Positions 1 through 12,621 of a stretch of 64,000 nucleotides of DNA are shown in pieces. The translations under genes and the position numbers were made by a program. The DNA comes from Magallana angulata (taxonomy: Eukaryota > Mollusca > Bivalvia > Ostreida > Ostreidae), in contig NC_069113.1 in NCBI RefSeq assembly GCF_025612915.1, forward strand, positions 22,033,501 to 22,097,500, in the 5' to 3' direction. The notes beneath the pieces are model-generated. The model was given only the letters and a program-made list of their open reading frames with translations, made no database searches and was not told the origin of the DNA. Every line of letters begins with the position of its first letter. Position 1 is the stretch's first letter.

Positions 1-1560
1 ACCAGCACCTAAATCAGTAGTTTCAGAAAGAAGAATTACATTTCATATTAATTAGTAACTTTAAGAAAGAGGTTTAGCATTTTTAGAGCACATGTAGGGT
101 AAGTGGATAGGACACTTAGTTAATGTTGGAAGTATGGCCCAGGAAACAGGAGTAATGCAAGTAAGTGAACCTAAATTACTCTTTTGTCAGATCTTCACTC
201 AAACTCCGTGATACAGAGACCAGGTAAGTGCTGTAGATTACATGTATGTGTTCTGCCATATCTTGTGAACTGAATTTTTTTCTCTGAAAAAGGAATGCAG
301 CCATTAAATCCCCATATTTCTTGACAGGTCTAAAATAGATCGCTTATAGCTCTCTTGTAGGTTTTTCCCCCATCAGGAGAAAGTTTTTTTACAGTGACAT
401 GTAATGATGACATACGACATATGTAAGTTACACAACACAAAATATCTGCTCTCAAATCCTTCCTATGAGGGCAGACCCAGTATGTCTTAAGATAGATTGA
501 TGTTTGTTTGACTCCCCTTCTATTCTATGATGTTTTTGTCATCATTCTCAAGTTTAACATATTTTAGTGTATATGCATGCCAGTTTTGATTTGAAGTGAA
601 AATTGCCATCTTTAATAGCAGTATGCTCTACCAACGATCATCTAATGATGCCCACTTATCAAGATGATAGTAAATTTATGCCAGATTAAAATTAGGGTTT
701 TACAAATAGATTATTTTATCTAAAATTCATGGTCCTGCAATTTGAAATAGACATATGAGGTTATTAAAAGTTTGTTATCAATTTGAAATGCTGCATTTTT
801 AAAATTTTCATAAAAATGTGAAAAAATATTCATATGGGAAAGAAAACAACATCAAAAAGATACAAATGGCTGTAACCATTTAATAATACTAACTTAGAAA
901 ACTGATATTTGGGATTGTGGGTGATTAGGGTTTAATGCAAATAAACCTTTTTGTTGCCAGCAGCATCACTGTTATCTTAAGGATTCATTAATAACATGCC
1001 AGAATTGCTCTCGCAAGGAATAGGAATAGCATCCATTTTGGCTGAGGAGGAGCTCCAATCAGAGAAGTAGTCATGTGAAAAGTAGCTTGACTTTGTTCAC
1101 AGGGAGGGATCTGTGCTGTAGATTGGTTGTCTGTTTATTGGAGAGGGTCAGCGATCTTTCTATGGCACAGTGCATGAATCGGCAAAATAATGTCAACAGA
1201 ATCGACAAGGCACTTTATTAGCTTTTCTGTGTGCTTTCTGAGGTAATAAGGAGAGAAAGTGTTCCCAGTAATTTCCACCATTACATTTTGTTTCTATCAA
1301 CTTTGCAAACAAATTTTGTCACTTTATGCAGCTTTTTCAAAACAGTTCATAGTGACAAGTAAAGCGATATATACAAATCAAGTGACACAGATATATGAAT
1401 ATTGACGAATGTTTTTGAGTATTCAGAAGTTGACCATACTGCAGGGTTTATTATCTTTCCACTGAGAAATTCTGTTACAATTTTTATGGTAGATGATTAT
1501 TTAGTTAATGTTTTATATGAAAGTTAGCAAGTGTTTGACTTTATTACTGTTCTTTTGAAG
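1..1560. other. Intron or upstream part of RBM25, no exon supported
   Basis: This stretch precedes the first RBM25 exon I can support and is probably intronic, because the exons for the RRM domain and the start of the RBM25 protein are absent and must lie before the window. It is AT-rich with stops in all frames. One short acceptor/donor-bounded segment (191-223) was considered and rejected because its frame does not join the next exon. No repeats with clear ends were seen. Confidence 0.5.
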
Positions 1561-4051
1561 GGAGAGGATGAGGTTGAAAAAGACGCTGAGAAGGAAAAGG
1601 AAAGGAAAGACCGGGAGAGGGAAGAAAGAATGAAGATGGTGGAAGAGAGAAGACGAGAGAGGGAGAGAATGAAGGAAAGAGAAAGGGAAAGGGAACTGGA
1701 GAAGGAACGCTATGAAAGAGAAAGGGAACGCATCAGAAGTAGGACAAGGTCAAGATCTAGGTCACCCAGGAGGTGGAGAGAAAGGTCAAGGTCACGAGAA
1801 AAGTAAGTTGTCAGCTTAGCAAAGTGATAAAATTATCAGCAAAACAATTTGTTGGAGTTTTCTCTGAAGTTTGTCTTTTAAACTCTGATGTAACTTTGTG
1901 ATCAGGGAGAGAAGAAAGGAACGTGATAGAGATGCTGAAGATGAAGAGGAGGCTTACGAAAGGAGAAAATTGGAGAAAAAATTGAGAGAGAAGGAAGCAG
2001 CATATCAAGAGGTAGATGTTTGAAATACACAATTTTGATTTCTGTTTCTACTGTTGGATTTTGTAAACTGTAATGTTTTAATTCGTGTAGAAAGATTTAT
2101 GCTTGAGATAGTATGTATTCAATGTATTGGTGTCTAATATCTAATGTTTCTTTCTCCAGAGATTAAAGAATTGGGAAGCCAGAGAAAGAAAGAAGGCAAG
2201 GGAGTATGAGAAAGAACGAGAGAGGGAAGAGGAGAGGAAAGCAGAGGAGGTGAGTGTCGTCTTGATTTACCAAAAGTACACTAAATGTTAGTTAATGAAA
2301 GAGGAGAACTGCAGAGAGTATAATGTAACCACAAATTGTTTTACAGTCCAGAGAAGGAAGAAGGCTGAAGGAATTTCTGGAAGATTACGATGATGAGAGA
2401 GATGATGTCAAATACTACAAGTAAGAATAACTTAAGTTTTTAAAGACAATAAAGTATCATACTTCCTTCCAATGAACATTGATGGTAAAGTTGGTAAGGA
2501 TTGTTAAAGGTTGTTATTATTTCCATAGAGGCAGCTGTCTAAATAGACGACTGAAAGAGAGAGAAAAGGAGCGGGAGGCTGATGCCAGGGACCGACAGAG
2601 GGAGAAGGAAGAACTGGAAGAGATCAAGAGGAAGTTACTGGATGAGGGACATCCGGACCCAGAGGCTGAGCTGATGAAGGTAAAAACAACTAACTCTACT
2701 TTAAATTCAGCAATGCTAACATTCTATTAAAATTTCCATCTGCAAATGGATGCCATACTTGTTCTATTCAGTCATAATCATTAAGGAAAATTTATTAAAG
2801 CGATGTGTATTATTTCCATCCTATCTTTAGATTGAATTAGAAAGAGAAGAACACCTGAAACCACGACTGAATATCTCCGAAGAGAATTCTCCTGTCCAGC
2901 AGAAGGAGCCGATCAGAGTAGACTCATCCGATGAACCGGAGGAGGAGGAGGAGAAGCCACAGTTACCTCCCAACATGAAATCCACCCTGAAGCCTATTGA
3001 TGTGTCCAACAGCGTGACCCCCATGTCTGAGGACAACGACAGCAACTTCCCTCCCCCAGATGAGGACTCCCAGCCTGTGTATGGTCCAAGCAAAGAGGAA
3101 AATGCAAAACTAGGATTTGGAGGACTAAAGTTGGGTATGAATGACATTGCATAGATTATTGGCAAAATACCAAAATCTGGATGGGCTGTTGTCAGTATTT
3201 CTAAAATTTGTTTGAATTTGGAAATTCCTATAATAATTTTTGTGTGACAAATTGCAGGAAGCTCTAGCAGTCCGACAGAGAGTATCTCTAGCAAGAGAAA
3301 GAAGTTGACTGTTGGTGATGTGTTTAACCAAGACGATGAAGATAGTTCATCCGGTTCTAAGAAACGTAAACTGGTACCTCTGGATTATGATGATGACAAG
3401 GACGGCAAGAAAGGAGCCACAGCAGAGGAGAAGAGGCTGAAGATCAAACAGTTGATCGAGAGCATTCCCACGGCCAAGGATGAGCTGTTTGCCTACTCGC
3501 TGGACTGGAACATTGTTGATCAGGTAGGAATTTAAACCTTTATCAGAATTTACTTCTAATACAAGTCTTTGTAGAACTAATGAAAATATGTTGTGCACTT
3601 TTAAGAAGGAAAGATAAAACAATATAAATAATGAATTTGTGTTGTTTGTAGGTTCTTATGGACAAGAGGATCAAGCCATGGGTCAACAAGAAGATAATTG
3701 AGTACATTGGTGAGGAGGAGCCGACCCTTACAGATTTTATTTGTCAGAAAGTGATGGCAAGGAGTGGACCTCAAGCAATACTCAACGATGTAGCTATGGT
3801 AAGTGCCTATACTTCTTTAGAGTACTGATTGAGGCAGATAGTAGTCAGTGTTTTATGAATTATTTAATTTAGTTTGTGTTAGAAAGTCCATTTTAAAAGA
3901 TTTGTCTACACCTATTGAAAGCCTACAAGTGTTTGACAGTTGCTTTGTTTATCTTCAGGTGCTAGATGAAGAAGCAGAGGTGTTCGTTGTGAAAATGTGG
4001 AGGTTATTGGTGTACGAAACTGAAGCCAAAAAACTAGGTCTAGTCAAATGA
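1561..4051 (+). CDS. RBM25: RNA-binding protein 25 (RBM25), 3' part, nine exons
   Basis: Splicing regulator of the nucleus; in known animals RBM25 associates with the spliceosome and affects splice-site choice. Exons: 1561-1802, 1906-2011, 2160-2249, 2347-2420, 2529-2679, 2831-3134, 3258-3523, 3652-3798 and 3959-4051. They join in frame to 490 codons ending at TGA 4049-4051. The first exons encode the Arg/Glu/Asp-rich region (long runs of RERER and an RSRSRSRSP stretch). The middle has family signatures such as RLKNWEARERKKAREYEKER and KEFLEDYDDERDD. The last three exons encode the C-terminal PWI domain, with PWINKKIIEYIGEEE and VKMWRLLVYETEAKK, ending GLVK as in the vertebrate protein. The N-terminal RRM lies outside the window, so the gene is partial here because of the window edge, not because it is broken. 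It is tail-to-tail with the next gene. Confidence 0.96.
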
Positions 4052-4525
4052 TGACGGTGTGTGGTTAGGCTGTTTATTCATTTATAGTATAAAAAGTGAT
4101 AGTGGGTGTATGTATGCATGTGTAAATATGGGTGATGAAGTATGCTCGAGCTTGCTCCAGCCTGACGCAGTGCTAGCACGTCTGTCCATGTTCATTCAAC
4201 TTCTGCCTCCGTCACCATTCCAAGAAGACAATCCAGGTTTTGACATTACGGTTGTGGTTCAGACCTTCCTACCAGATACAAGTGTCACTGACTCATTGAA
4301 ACGAAATCAGGAAAACTACGTGTGTTATTTTCTATCATCGTTTTGCTTATGATTTTGGTATGTGTGTTACGGTGATGTCATGATTTTTCCTTGTTTATAG
4401 GAAATGTTATAAAATATGAAGTGTATGCTAAACTTATCATGAATGAATTTGAGAACTTGTTTAAATTACACATTGTAAATACTCATGAGTGAAAAACTGG
4501 TCCCATGAATGAGTGGTTGATACAT

Positions 4526-4567
4526 AATAAATCATGTGATATTCTCTGATTGTGTTTGCTCTTTATT
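4526..4567. terminator. Convergent poly(A) signals of RBM25 and FDPN-1
   Basis: AATAAA on the + strand at 4526-4531 lies about 475 bases after the RBM25 stop and is the likely end signal of that 3' UTR. TTTATT at 4562-4567 is AATAAA on the - strand, about 50 bases after the stop of FDPN-1. The two transcripts therefore probably end within a few tens of bases of each other or overlap slightly. Confidence 0.6.
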
Positions 4568-4618
4568 TGAAAGCGTAAACCATCCGACGTTGAAAGAACA
4601 TTGTTGAATATACACTTG

Positions 4619-7605
4619 TCAATATGACTGTAACCTTTGAAGAGCAGCCATGAGGCTCTGGATAATCTCGTCTATGTCTCCTGACTTGACATTGTTACCT
4701 TAAAGGAAAATATGCATAGAATTATGAAAAGAAAAATATTTAATGGCGTTTTGGAAATCTGTCGTCTACTCTTATAAAAATGGTTGCAATTACAAGATTC
4801 TACAAGAGATAGTAACGCTCAGTTGGTTGCACTGGACAATTATTCCAGGATTTTATGTTTTGAAATTCAAAGCTTTTATATTGAATTGGTCGATACAAGT
4901 AACATAGCCCTTAAAGGACATAAAATGTGGTTACCGTGGTAATTGTCGTTCTTTCTGTCAGCGTTGAGAGCTTTACTCCAGGATTGTGTGGCCTTCTCGG
5001 AGAAGTCCCCGGAACTAACGCTGTCTGAAAGGAGAGGCAGCCACTGTAGAGTTGTATTGAGTGGTTCAGCACGGCCATAAATAAATGAAGAGACAGCGTA
5101 GATATGTCTTTAAGCAGACGGAATGAGTAAGAATTTAACTAAAATCGAGACAGTACCTTGCCATTTTTGATTGTTTTTATTTGTGCCTACAACTTCATTC
5201 CACTTTTTATCTCCCCCTACGGCCGCGTTCCAGGAGTCGGTCGCCTTAACGGAGAAGTCTTTTTCATCTCCTGAAAATTTATAATGATATAAGTTATTTT
5301 TTTAAACTATGAATGGAAATTTTAAAGACACAGTGTGTAAAAATCAGAGGCAAGTCACCGTACCGTCTGGCCAGCTTCCGTCCCAGGACTTGCCCGATAC
5401 ACCAACTCCCTTGCTGTCCATACTGAATCCAAAGTCGCTTCCTCTCCCTGTCGTCTGCTCTTTGTAGTTTTCAACTTTTTTATTTTGACCTATAAAATGC
5501 AATCACAAAATTGATGCAAATATACTCCTAAAAAACCTGCTATGTAACGGGAACAGAATAATGATCTGCATATTGTATGTTTTATTTTATAAACGATGAA
5601 CAGACCTGGCCAACGTCCGTCCCAGCTGTGTCCTCTCGGTGACTCGGTCACCCGGTTCTCTTGAAACGGGACAACTTGGTTTTGTTGAAAGCTTTGCTCT
5701 GCAGGACGTTATAAAATTTTATAATGATTTGTTTCAGCATTAAAACATCTGTCTTTTTCCCCACGTTTTTTTCCGAAAAGTGTAATTGAAGCTTCACAAT
5801 TATTTGATCTTTTTATGAGAAAAAAGAAGTTATTTTTAGCGTAGAGAAAATGAGGGAGTCTTGGAAAAGCCAAAACACTTTCAGTTCATTATTGGTAAGA
5901 CTTGAAATTTAAGGTATCTCACTCCTCATTTTTTGATTTCATTGCGCAGATGATCATTATATTTAAAATGAATATGATTTTATTTATTTAATCATCACAG
6001 ATAGATTATGTTTTCATAATTACACAACATTCATAAAGAAAATCCATTTGAAATCAAGAAACAAACAAGTTTTTGGGGGAACTATTTTTTCATGCGGAAG
6101 GTTTTTTAGACGAAAAGGACAGAAACAAGCAATTTTATGAATTTTCAATATACTTTTCTTTTTATTATACTTTAATCATTATTCACATTCTTAACATTTG
6201 ATAGGTTTGTAACATATTTTATAGGTTCTGTGTGACATGTGCAAAATCAAATCTTGGGAATGTAATAGCCGTTTAGCATAAAATCATGCATATATATATA
6301 TAGAACATGTCTGAATTTTTTTAAGCCAATTTTTGCGAGAATTTTACCTTTGAAGCCCTATATCTAAAATTTGACATCACTGACCCCCATATTATATTGT
6401 GTCAAAATGATACTGAATACATATTTAGGCAAACTGGATTAATCTTATAAAATTCTTGATATTCAAAAAGTTTTTATTTCAAATCCAATTGTAACTATTA
6501 AAGAAATTGTCTATTTTAAGTCCAAAAAGGTCACAAAAAAATTTATGCAGCTTTGTACAATTTTTTTTCGTAATCCCTCTATTCAGTGTGACCATTGTGC
6601 ATAATTAAAAACAATATTTGAAGAAATAAGTTTGCTTAATCAAAAATACTGATAACAAATCCTAATCAGGATGAAATTGCATTTTAGGTGCAAAAAGGTC
6701 AAATTAAATGGGCCATAACTCAAAGGGATGGATACTGATCCCCCATTATCTTTTTGTTTTATAAGCTTGTTTTTGTCTACAGATTTCAATGATATACTTC
6801 TCAAGAAAATCTTGATACAACAACATTGAGGAGTGGGATACCTTAATTCAGTGCATTTGGGATACAAAGGTTTTAAGATCTCCAACTAGTGATGAACCAA
6901 TACATTTTATTAAAAAGCAAGACATTACCTTTCTTTGAAAAAGTATTCGGATCAAAATCTCTCATAAAATTTCCGTTGTTTGGATCGAATTTTACGTTGC
7001 TCATGTCAAGTGGCGTTGGTGTGACCATTTTCATGTCAAAGGTCATCCGACCACCACCGGAGTAATCTAAATCCTTGACCTTGATGTACTCTGGAGCCTT
7101 CGTTGTGATGGCTTGGATCCCGATCGAGAATGGTTCCAGATTTTGTTCTTTCATCGGATTGTAGTTGACGAAGGATATGGCGTTTGGATTGAATTTCGGG
7201 AAATTGAGATTTTCGTATATTGCAGGATTGTACGTCATAGGAGGGGGAGCTGTTAAATTGTTTGGTTTTAAAGGTGTCATTTCAATCGAAACTACACAGT
7301 CAGCAACAAAATTGTAAGTTGTGTATGCATTTAGTAAGATTTTGATTAAACAATACGCATGTACATGTATATTCTATATTAAAAAAAACCTATTTTTATA
7401 TAACCTTTCCAGGGTTTTGCACCGTCTTTTGAAAAAAGTTTTCAAATAAGTATACTAAAGTACATGTATCCAGAACAAAATAGTTGCATTAGTAAGAGTG
7501 AGTTAAAAAAAATTGGATGAATGAACATTTCTATCAAATATAAAACGCATACTCACCTCCTAAAACTCCATAAGAACATATTCCCAATATTAATATTACC
7601 GACAT
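4619..7605 (-). CDS. FDPN-1: secreted protein with F-[DN]-P-N motifs and Trp-rich repeated exons
   Basis: Unrecognised secreted protein of 304 residues. Exons, 5' to 3' on the - strand: 7605-7557, 7291-6929, 5698-5606, 5489-5364, 5270-5157, 5024-4935 and 4698-4619. All six introns are phase 1. Exon 1 is a signal peptide (MSVILILGICSYGVLG). Exon 2 (residues 17-137) has the family motifs, e.g. FNPNAISFVNYNP and FDPNTFSKKG. Exons 3 and 4 both end in a Trp motif (SWDGRWP, SWDGSWP). Exons 5, 6 and 7 look like copies of one unit: DFSVKATDSWNAAV, DFSEKATQSWSKAL and a weaker SGDIDEIIQSLMAAL. The Trp-rich tail is not found in the other cluster members, so this looks like an FDPN head joined to a separate exon-repeat tail. 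No cysteine outside the signal peptide. Function unknown; the exon structure is well supported by frame. Confidence 0.85.
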
Positions 7606-9073
7606 CTTAATGGAAAAAAAAATCTTTGATTGACTGTATTGTGTTGATACCAGTTTTGTGTTGATTACTACTGTTAAAAATACAAAATACGTCACTTCCG
7701 TCCACTGGCGGGGTATCTATCAACTTTAATGATATCTATCACCTGCATTTTATCGCTGACCGGAACCAGTGACCGAAGGAAGTATGGCTAAATTCTCACG
7801 TGTTGCATGCAGGCCCGATTTCGCTTTCAAAATTATACATATAAGTGGTAGTCTTATTTTAGTACTGTACATCCACGAAATATTCGTTAAAACACGATAA
7901 TATTTATTTTAATAATCACTGGGCGGGGGAGGGGGGCGGAACTGGACAAATATTTTTAATGTTTTCATCTTTTTAAGTTGTTCAATACGGTCTAGCACGT
8001 AGTCTGTCCTTCATTGATTTTGCTATACCAATCTTCAAAACCATTTCCCAAAGGTAAGCACCTGGTTAGATGTGTACTTATGTCGCAGATGAATTATCGA
8101 CAGGATGCCACGATTTCATCTTGTCCGGGTTGCTTTGTTGATTTTGGGAGGTTGGTATGGGCATGATTTCTCAAATTTTTCATTTAATGACCGAGACAAT
8201 TTTTGAAGTGACATTTGGTGTTTATTTGTTCACATAATTGTGTGCGTGTGTGTGTGTGGGGGGGGTGTCATTCTGTTAATGATAATGTTAATAAAAGATC
8301 TTTTCTTCACAAGCATTGACGGTGACAAATGAACAAAGAACTTCGAACTTTTTTAAGATTCACCGAGCTTTTTTTAATGATTCTCACACTACATACACAA
8401 TATCAGTTTTTTGTTGAAAGGGTTTCGAGAACCTTAAGAAGGGATAAAAACAGGTCCAAATATTTGTTTTCCTATAAAAAAAAATTAAATGTTACTCGAA
8501 GTTCAACCTACATACATGTATAAAGTTACAGGAGTTTCATTGACTTAAATCGAAACAGTTAAAAGAAATCTTTTTTCTTACCTTCACTCCACCTACAATT
8601 AATTAAAAAAAGATAAAACCTTATTTGATCGTAGAATAAGTACACATGTATCGAATTCAATAAACCGTTTACTTTTAATTATCGGCACATATATGATTAA
8701 TTAAGCAATATAGTATTTGAATTTATTAATATCATTCACATGATTAAATACGATAGACATTGAATTCGTATTCGATTTTCTTTTTATCAATATTGAAATG
8801 CACTCTACCTGTTATTTCTCGTTTTCCTACAAATACATGTATATACGAAGGAATAAATTAAACGTAACAGAGATATTTTATATTTAAAAAAATGTATTTA
8901 CATGTATTTCAATTGTATTGTTAGAGCCACTTTAATAGGTAAAATTCGTCCTCCTCCGACCGACTGACTAAAACAAAGTAATCGACTTAAGATATTTTTG
9001 TCAACAATGTGAGCAATTTTTTAAACACTTTTTTTGAAAGGGGGCCTAACTTCAATACATATTGCTGACTCAC
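7606..9073. other. Intergenic, between FDPN-1 and FDPN-2; possible last exons of FDPN-2
   Basis: Mostly AT-rich DNA. A GT-rich microsatellite and G run lie near 8241-8266, and a G-rich patch near 7921-7939. On the - strand, 8592-8582 (acceptor TTGTAG, donor GGTAAGA) and 8507-8472 (ending TAG) could be the last small exons of FDPN-2, giving the tail GGVKVELRVTFNFFL. The second acceptor is poor, so this is only a suggestion. Nothing else coding was seen. Confidence 0.3.
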
Positions 9074-12000
9074 CCAGCAAAGAGAATTGATTTGACTGGG
9101 ATCCTGTCAAACCGCCACCTTAAAAACAATCCCAAAATATATGATCAGTTTCAAAAATATAGCTATTACAATCTCTTTTTTAACTTATTCAAGGAAATCA
9201 ATTCATATAAAACATAGCCTTCACAAAAAATATAATTTCCCACCATTTTTAGGACAAGTAAATTTTAATAGAGATTGGAAATATTACCATTCATAAATCC
9301 CTTGGGATCCACTAGATTTGAACCTCCAGAAAACTTTGAAATGGAACCGCCACCTACCAAACATTGAATAAAAACGGAAAACAATAAAACCCGCACCCAG
9401 CTTGCGCCTATTGTTTGCTTGACCAGAAGCACGAAAACTCATATGCAACATCAAATTAAGCACACAGTTATTTATTTTTTTCGAGTGATTTAAAAAGCCG
9501 TTGATACACGAACGTGGTGAACAGCATGCTACGCATCATTTAAATGAAAACTGAATTCTTAATTGTTGTGAAAAATTATCAACGATCTCAAAGATATCCT
9601 TCAAAAGATGTATATGCTCATAGTTACATGTAATAATCAAAGATTTATTATGCAATGTGTAAAGCTGGTCATGGCCGTTCTTAGACTATACATGTGTTAA
9701 TTAATTATTCTCCTCTGTATGAGAGAGGAATATTTTCAAATTGTAAAGCTAAAATACTGTATCTTTTATTCACTTAAATAATATTGTTCATGGTATAAAA
9801 TATATCTAAATTTTCAAGGTAAATCTTATGGATAATTTGTTGGCCATCCGGCCCCCTTATAATTAGATGTTAAAACCTCTCGTTATATTCGCTCGATCGT
9901 GTAGTCTTTTTTAATTATGTTCATCTTGCATGAGAGAAGCAATGGATAAAATTTTAAGCATGAAAATGGAAAGCAAAGATGTTTTGGATGAAAGGCATCA
10001 AAATGACATTTTTTCATGGGTTCCCGAATATATTAACATACATTGTAACAACCATTGATCAATAAGCTCCTATAACATGTGTACAAGAAGCAGAAGCGCT
10101 TGCTGAAAGCGAGGCAACTTTTTAAAAAAATGTTACACTACCAGACATAGCGCCCATTGGATCCAAAGGATTTCCGCCTGGGGGCAGTCCACCAGGCATC
10201 ATGGGATTGGAGGCGGTCCCACTGCTACTATCTGCCAATGACAATTATGTTCAAAATATAAGTGGAAACGTTATACATCTCTGTATATTTATCTTTATTT
10301 TTGAGAATTTACAAAATGTACGTAATGTTACCGGAACCGCTCGTTCGTCCAGTGACAGATGACGATCCCGTCATAGTGTTCATCATGTTCATAGGACCGG
10401 AAGTCCCTCCTCCGGATCCCCCGGAAGATCCGCCCGTCATTGATCCCATGGGATTAAACATGTTGGATCCTCCACTTGTACTGCCCCCGCTGGCTCCACC
10501 GTTAACCTGACTGGCACCACTCATCATCCCAGGGGATCCACCCATTAGTGAGCTGGCGTCCATTTTATTGGGGTCGCCTCCACCAGCACCTTATGGAATT
10601 CGTGATCAGTGTATATTCAGTTCAAACATATATATTAAAAATGTTTTTTCATATTGAGCGTTCTTTAATTCGAAAAATTTTGATTTCCGCATTATTCTGC
10701 AATTACCAAGACTCGGTTGAAAAACTGTGTAGTCACTTTGCTACATATCTATAACTACATATTCTAATCATGTTGGAAAAAATCAATGTTAATAAGTAAA
10801 AAAAAATTAAAAACGCCCACCTCCAAACATGTTCAGACTTGCGCCCTGTACTGCCATTTGAGTGTTTACTGCTCCAGGATCGAATACTCCTCCGCTTGCT
10901 TAAAAAACAACAACATATTCTTTACAGACTGCTTTAAAAAGACAACAATGTTGAGTCTTTTTTTTAACAATGTTGCACTTACAGCCTGACTGGGGTCCCA
11001 TGAAGTTTTGAACTTTTCCTGCAAGATAACAAAATAGTTTTTTGATATTTTTAGCATCATCATGTTAAAAGAACTCGATTGTGGTTGCCATTTTAAGACT
11101 TTATTGATCTCATTTAGAAGAAGATCTATGTATGAAAATCCCAAAATTAAAAAAGTTAAATACGAGTATATGAATTTATCTTTGCATGGTATCACATTTA
11201 TTTTCAAAACTCACGGATCAAAATATCCAAGTTTACAGTGTGTTGCAAGGTTAAACATGCTTAATAAATACCTAACGTCGGGCTTAAAGGGTTGAATCCA
11301 GATTGTGTGGTCTCGACATTTGTTTTGATGGGATCAAACGACGGCACCGCGGCCCCACCACCGGAAGTCTGTGCTGATCCACTTCCCGAGCTGCTAGATC
11401 CGCCTTGTGTACTTGTAGGAGAGCCAAAAGAGCTTGCCCCTCCTTGTGTCGAACTTGCAGAACCAGTCGGACTGCCAAACGAAGTAGCACTACCGCTCCC
11501 AGAGGTCCCTGTTGAAGATCCCGTTTGACTACCGAAAGAGGAGGCGCTGCCACTTCCAGATGAACTCGTTCCAGATCCACTTGGGCTTCCAAACGAGGAA
11601 GCACTGCTGGTTCCTGTAGAACTTCCAGATGAAGATCCCGATCCAGACGGACTTCCAAACGCCGACGCCCCACCTCCAGTACTAGAACCTCCTTGAGTCA
11701 TCGTGCCAGCGGATCCTGACTGCTGTGCGGTACCACTGCCGCTTGGCATGGTTCCCCCTCCTATGGACTGCTGTTGTGCGTTCATGCCCATCCCATTAGT
11801 AAACGTTGGAGCATTGCCCCCTGTTCCCTGTCCCGAGTTTGCTGCATTGGGGTCATATCCCCCTGCCATGTTTACTGCACCGTTATTGGGATTGTAACTC
11901 GGCGTTAATGAAGCAGACGACCCAGCCTGACCTCCTCCTCCCATTTGTGACATAGGATTGGTAAACTGAGCACCACCTTGTTGGTTGGGATTGAAACTGC

Positions 12001-12621
12001 CTCCAAAAGCAGACGTCCCCGATGTAGAGCTTGATCCACTGGTGCTTCCTGCCTGTTGTCCACTGGAGCCACTCGACTGTTGGGTTGATCCTCCGCTACC
12101 CAGCTGGTTGGGATTGAAACCACCACCCAATCCGCTGGTGGAAGTCCCTGACGTGCTGCTCAGCTGATTGTTGAGCTTTGTGGGATCAAATGTTGCCGAG
12201 CTCCCGGATGTTTGCGACGAAGGTTGGCTGTTAGTCTGGGATCCCGGATTAAACATATTCATTCCGCTCCCCATACTGCTCATCATTTGGTTGGGATTAA
12301 ACGATCCCATATACTGGGAGGTGCTCGAAGTACTACCCCCTCCTCCCCCTCCAAACATCATAGAGTTAGGATCAAAAGTTTGTCTTCTCGCTGCCGAATT
12401 TGCTTAAATCAAAGTACATGTACATTATTGTTAAAACTCTGCTTTGAAAACAAAACAATGAAACATGTTTATATAAACCGATGTCAAACATCAGCGGGAT
12501 TAGTTATGAAATGGATATTAAGAAACTTACCAGAAGCAAGTCTTCGGAATTCCAAAACATACCGGTTCGGTTCTGCTGATATGGAATATATCAATGTAAA
12601 TAAAAGTACTTTTGGTAGCAT
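9074..12621 (-). CDS. FDPN-2: large Gly/Ser/Asn-rich secreted protein, at least eight exons
   Basis: Unrecognised secreted low-complexity protein, at least 598 residues. Exons on the - strand: 12621-12531 (signal peptide MLPKVLLFTLIYSISA), 12402-11272 (long Ser/Gly exon), 11018-10983, 10898-10821, 10589-10332, 10231-10142, 9353-9288 and 9118-9074. Every intron is phase 1, so exons can be gained or lost without changing frame. After the signal the chain runs to a basic pair, AARRQTFDPNS, the same R-R-Q-T-type site as in sister genes. Family motifs recur: FNPNQMM, FNPNQLG, FNPNQQG, YNPNNGA, YDPNAAN and FDPGAVNTQM. Between them are GSPSGSGSSS-type repeats. Two further tiny exons to about 8472 are possible, so the C-terminus is unsettled. 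Neighbours on both sides share strand and motif. A structural or adhesive matrix role is inference from composition. Confidence 0.8.

Noticed and set aside
191-223. A 33-base segment bounded by an acceptor (TTTTGTCAG) and a good donor (GTAAGT) that in one frame reads SSLKLRDTET, faintly like a conserved stretch upstream in RBM25
   Set aside because: Its frame does not join the exon at 1561 and no linking exon was found between them, so it is too short to support.
11284-12167. Long ORFs on both strands and other frames over the FDPN-2 long exon
   Set aside because: They are shadows of a biased Ser/Gly coding exon; only the - strand frame with FNPN motifs and fitting splice sites makes sense.
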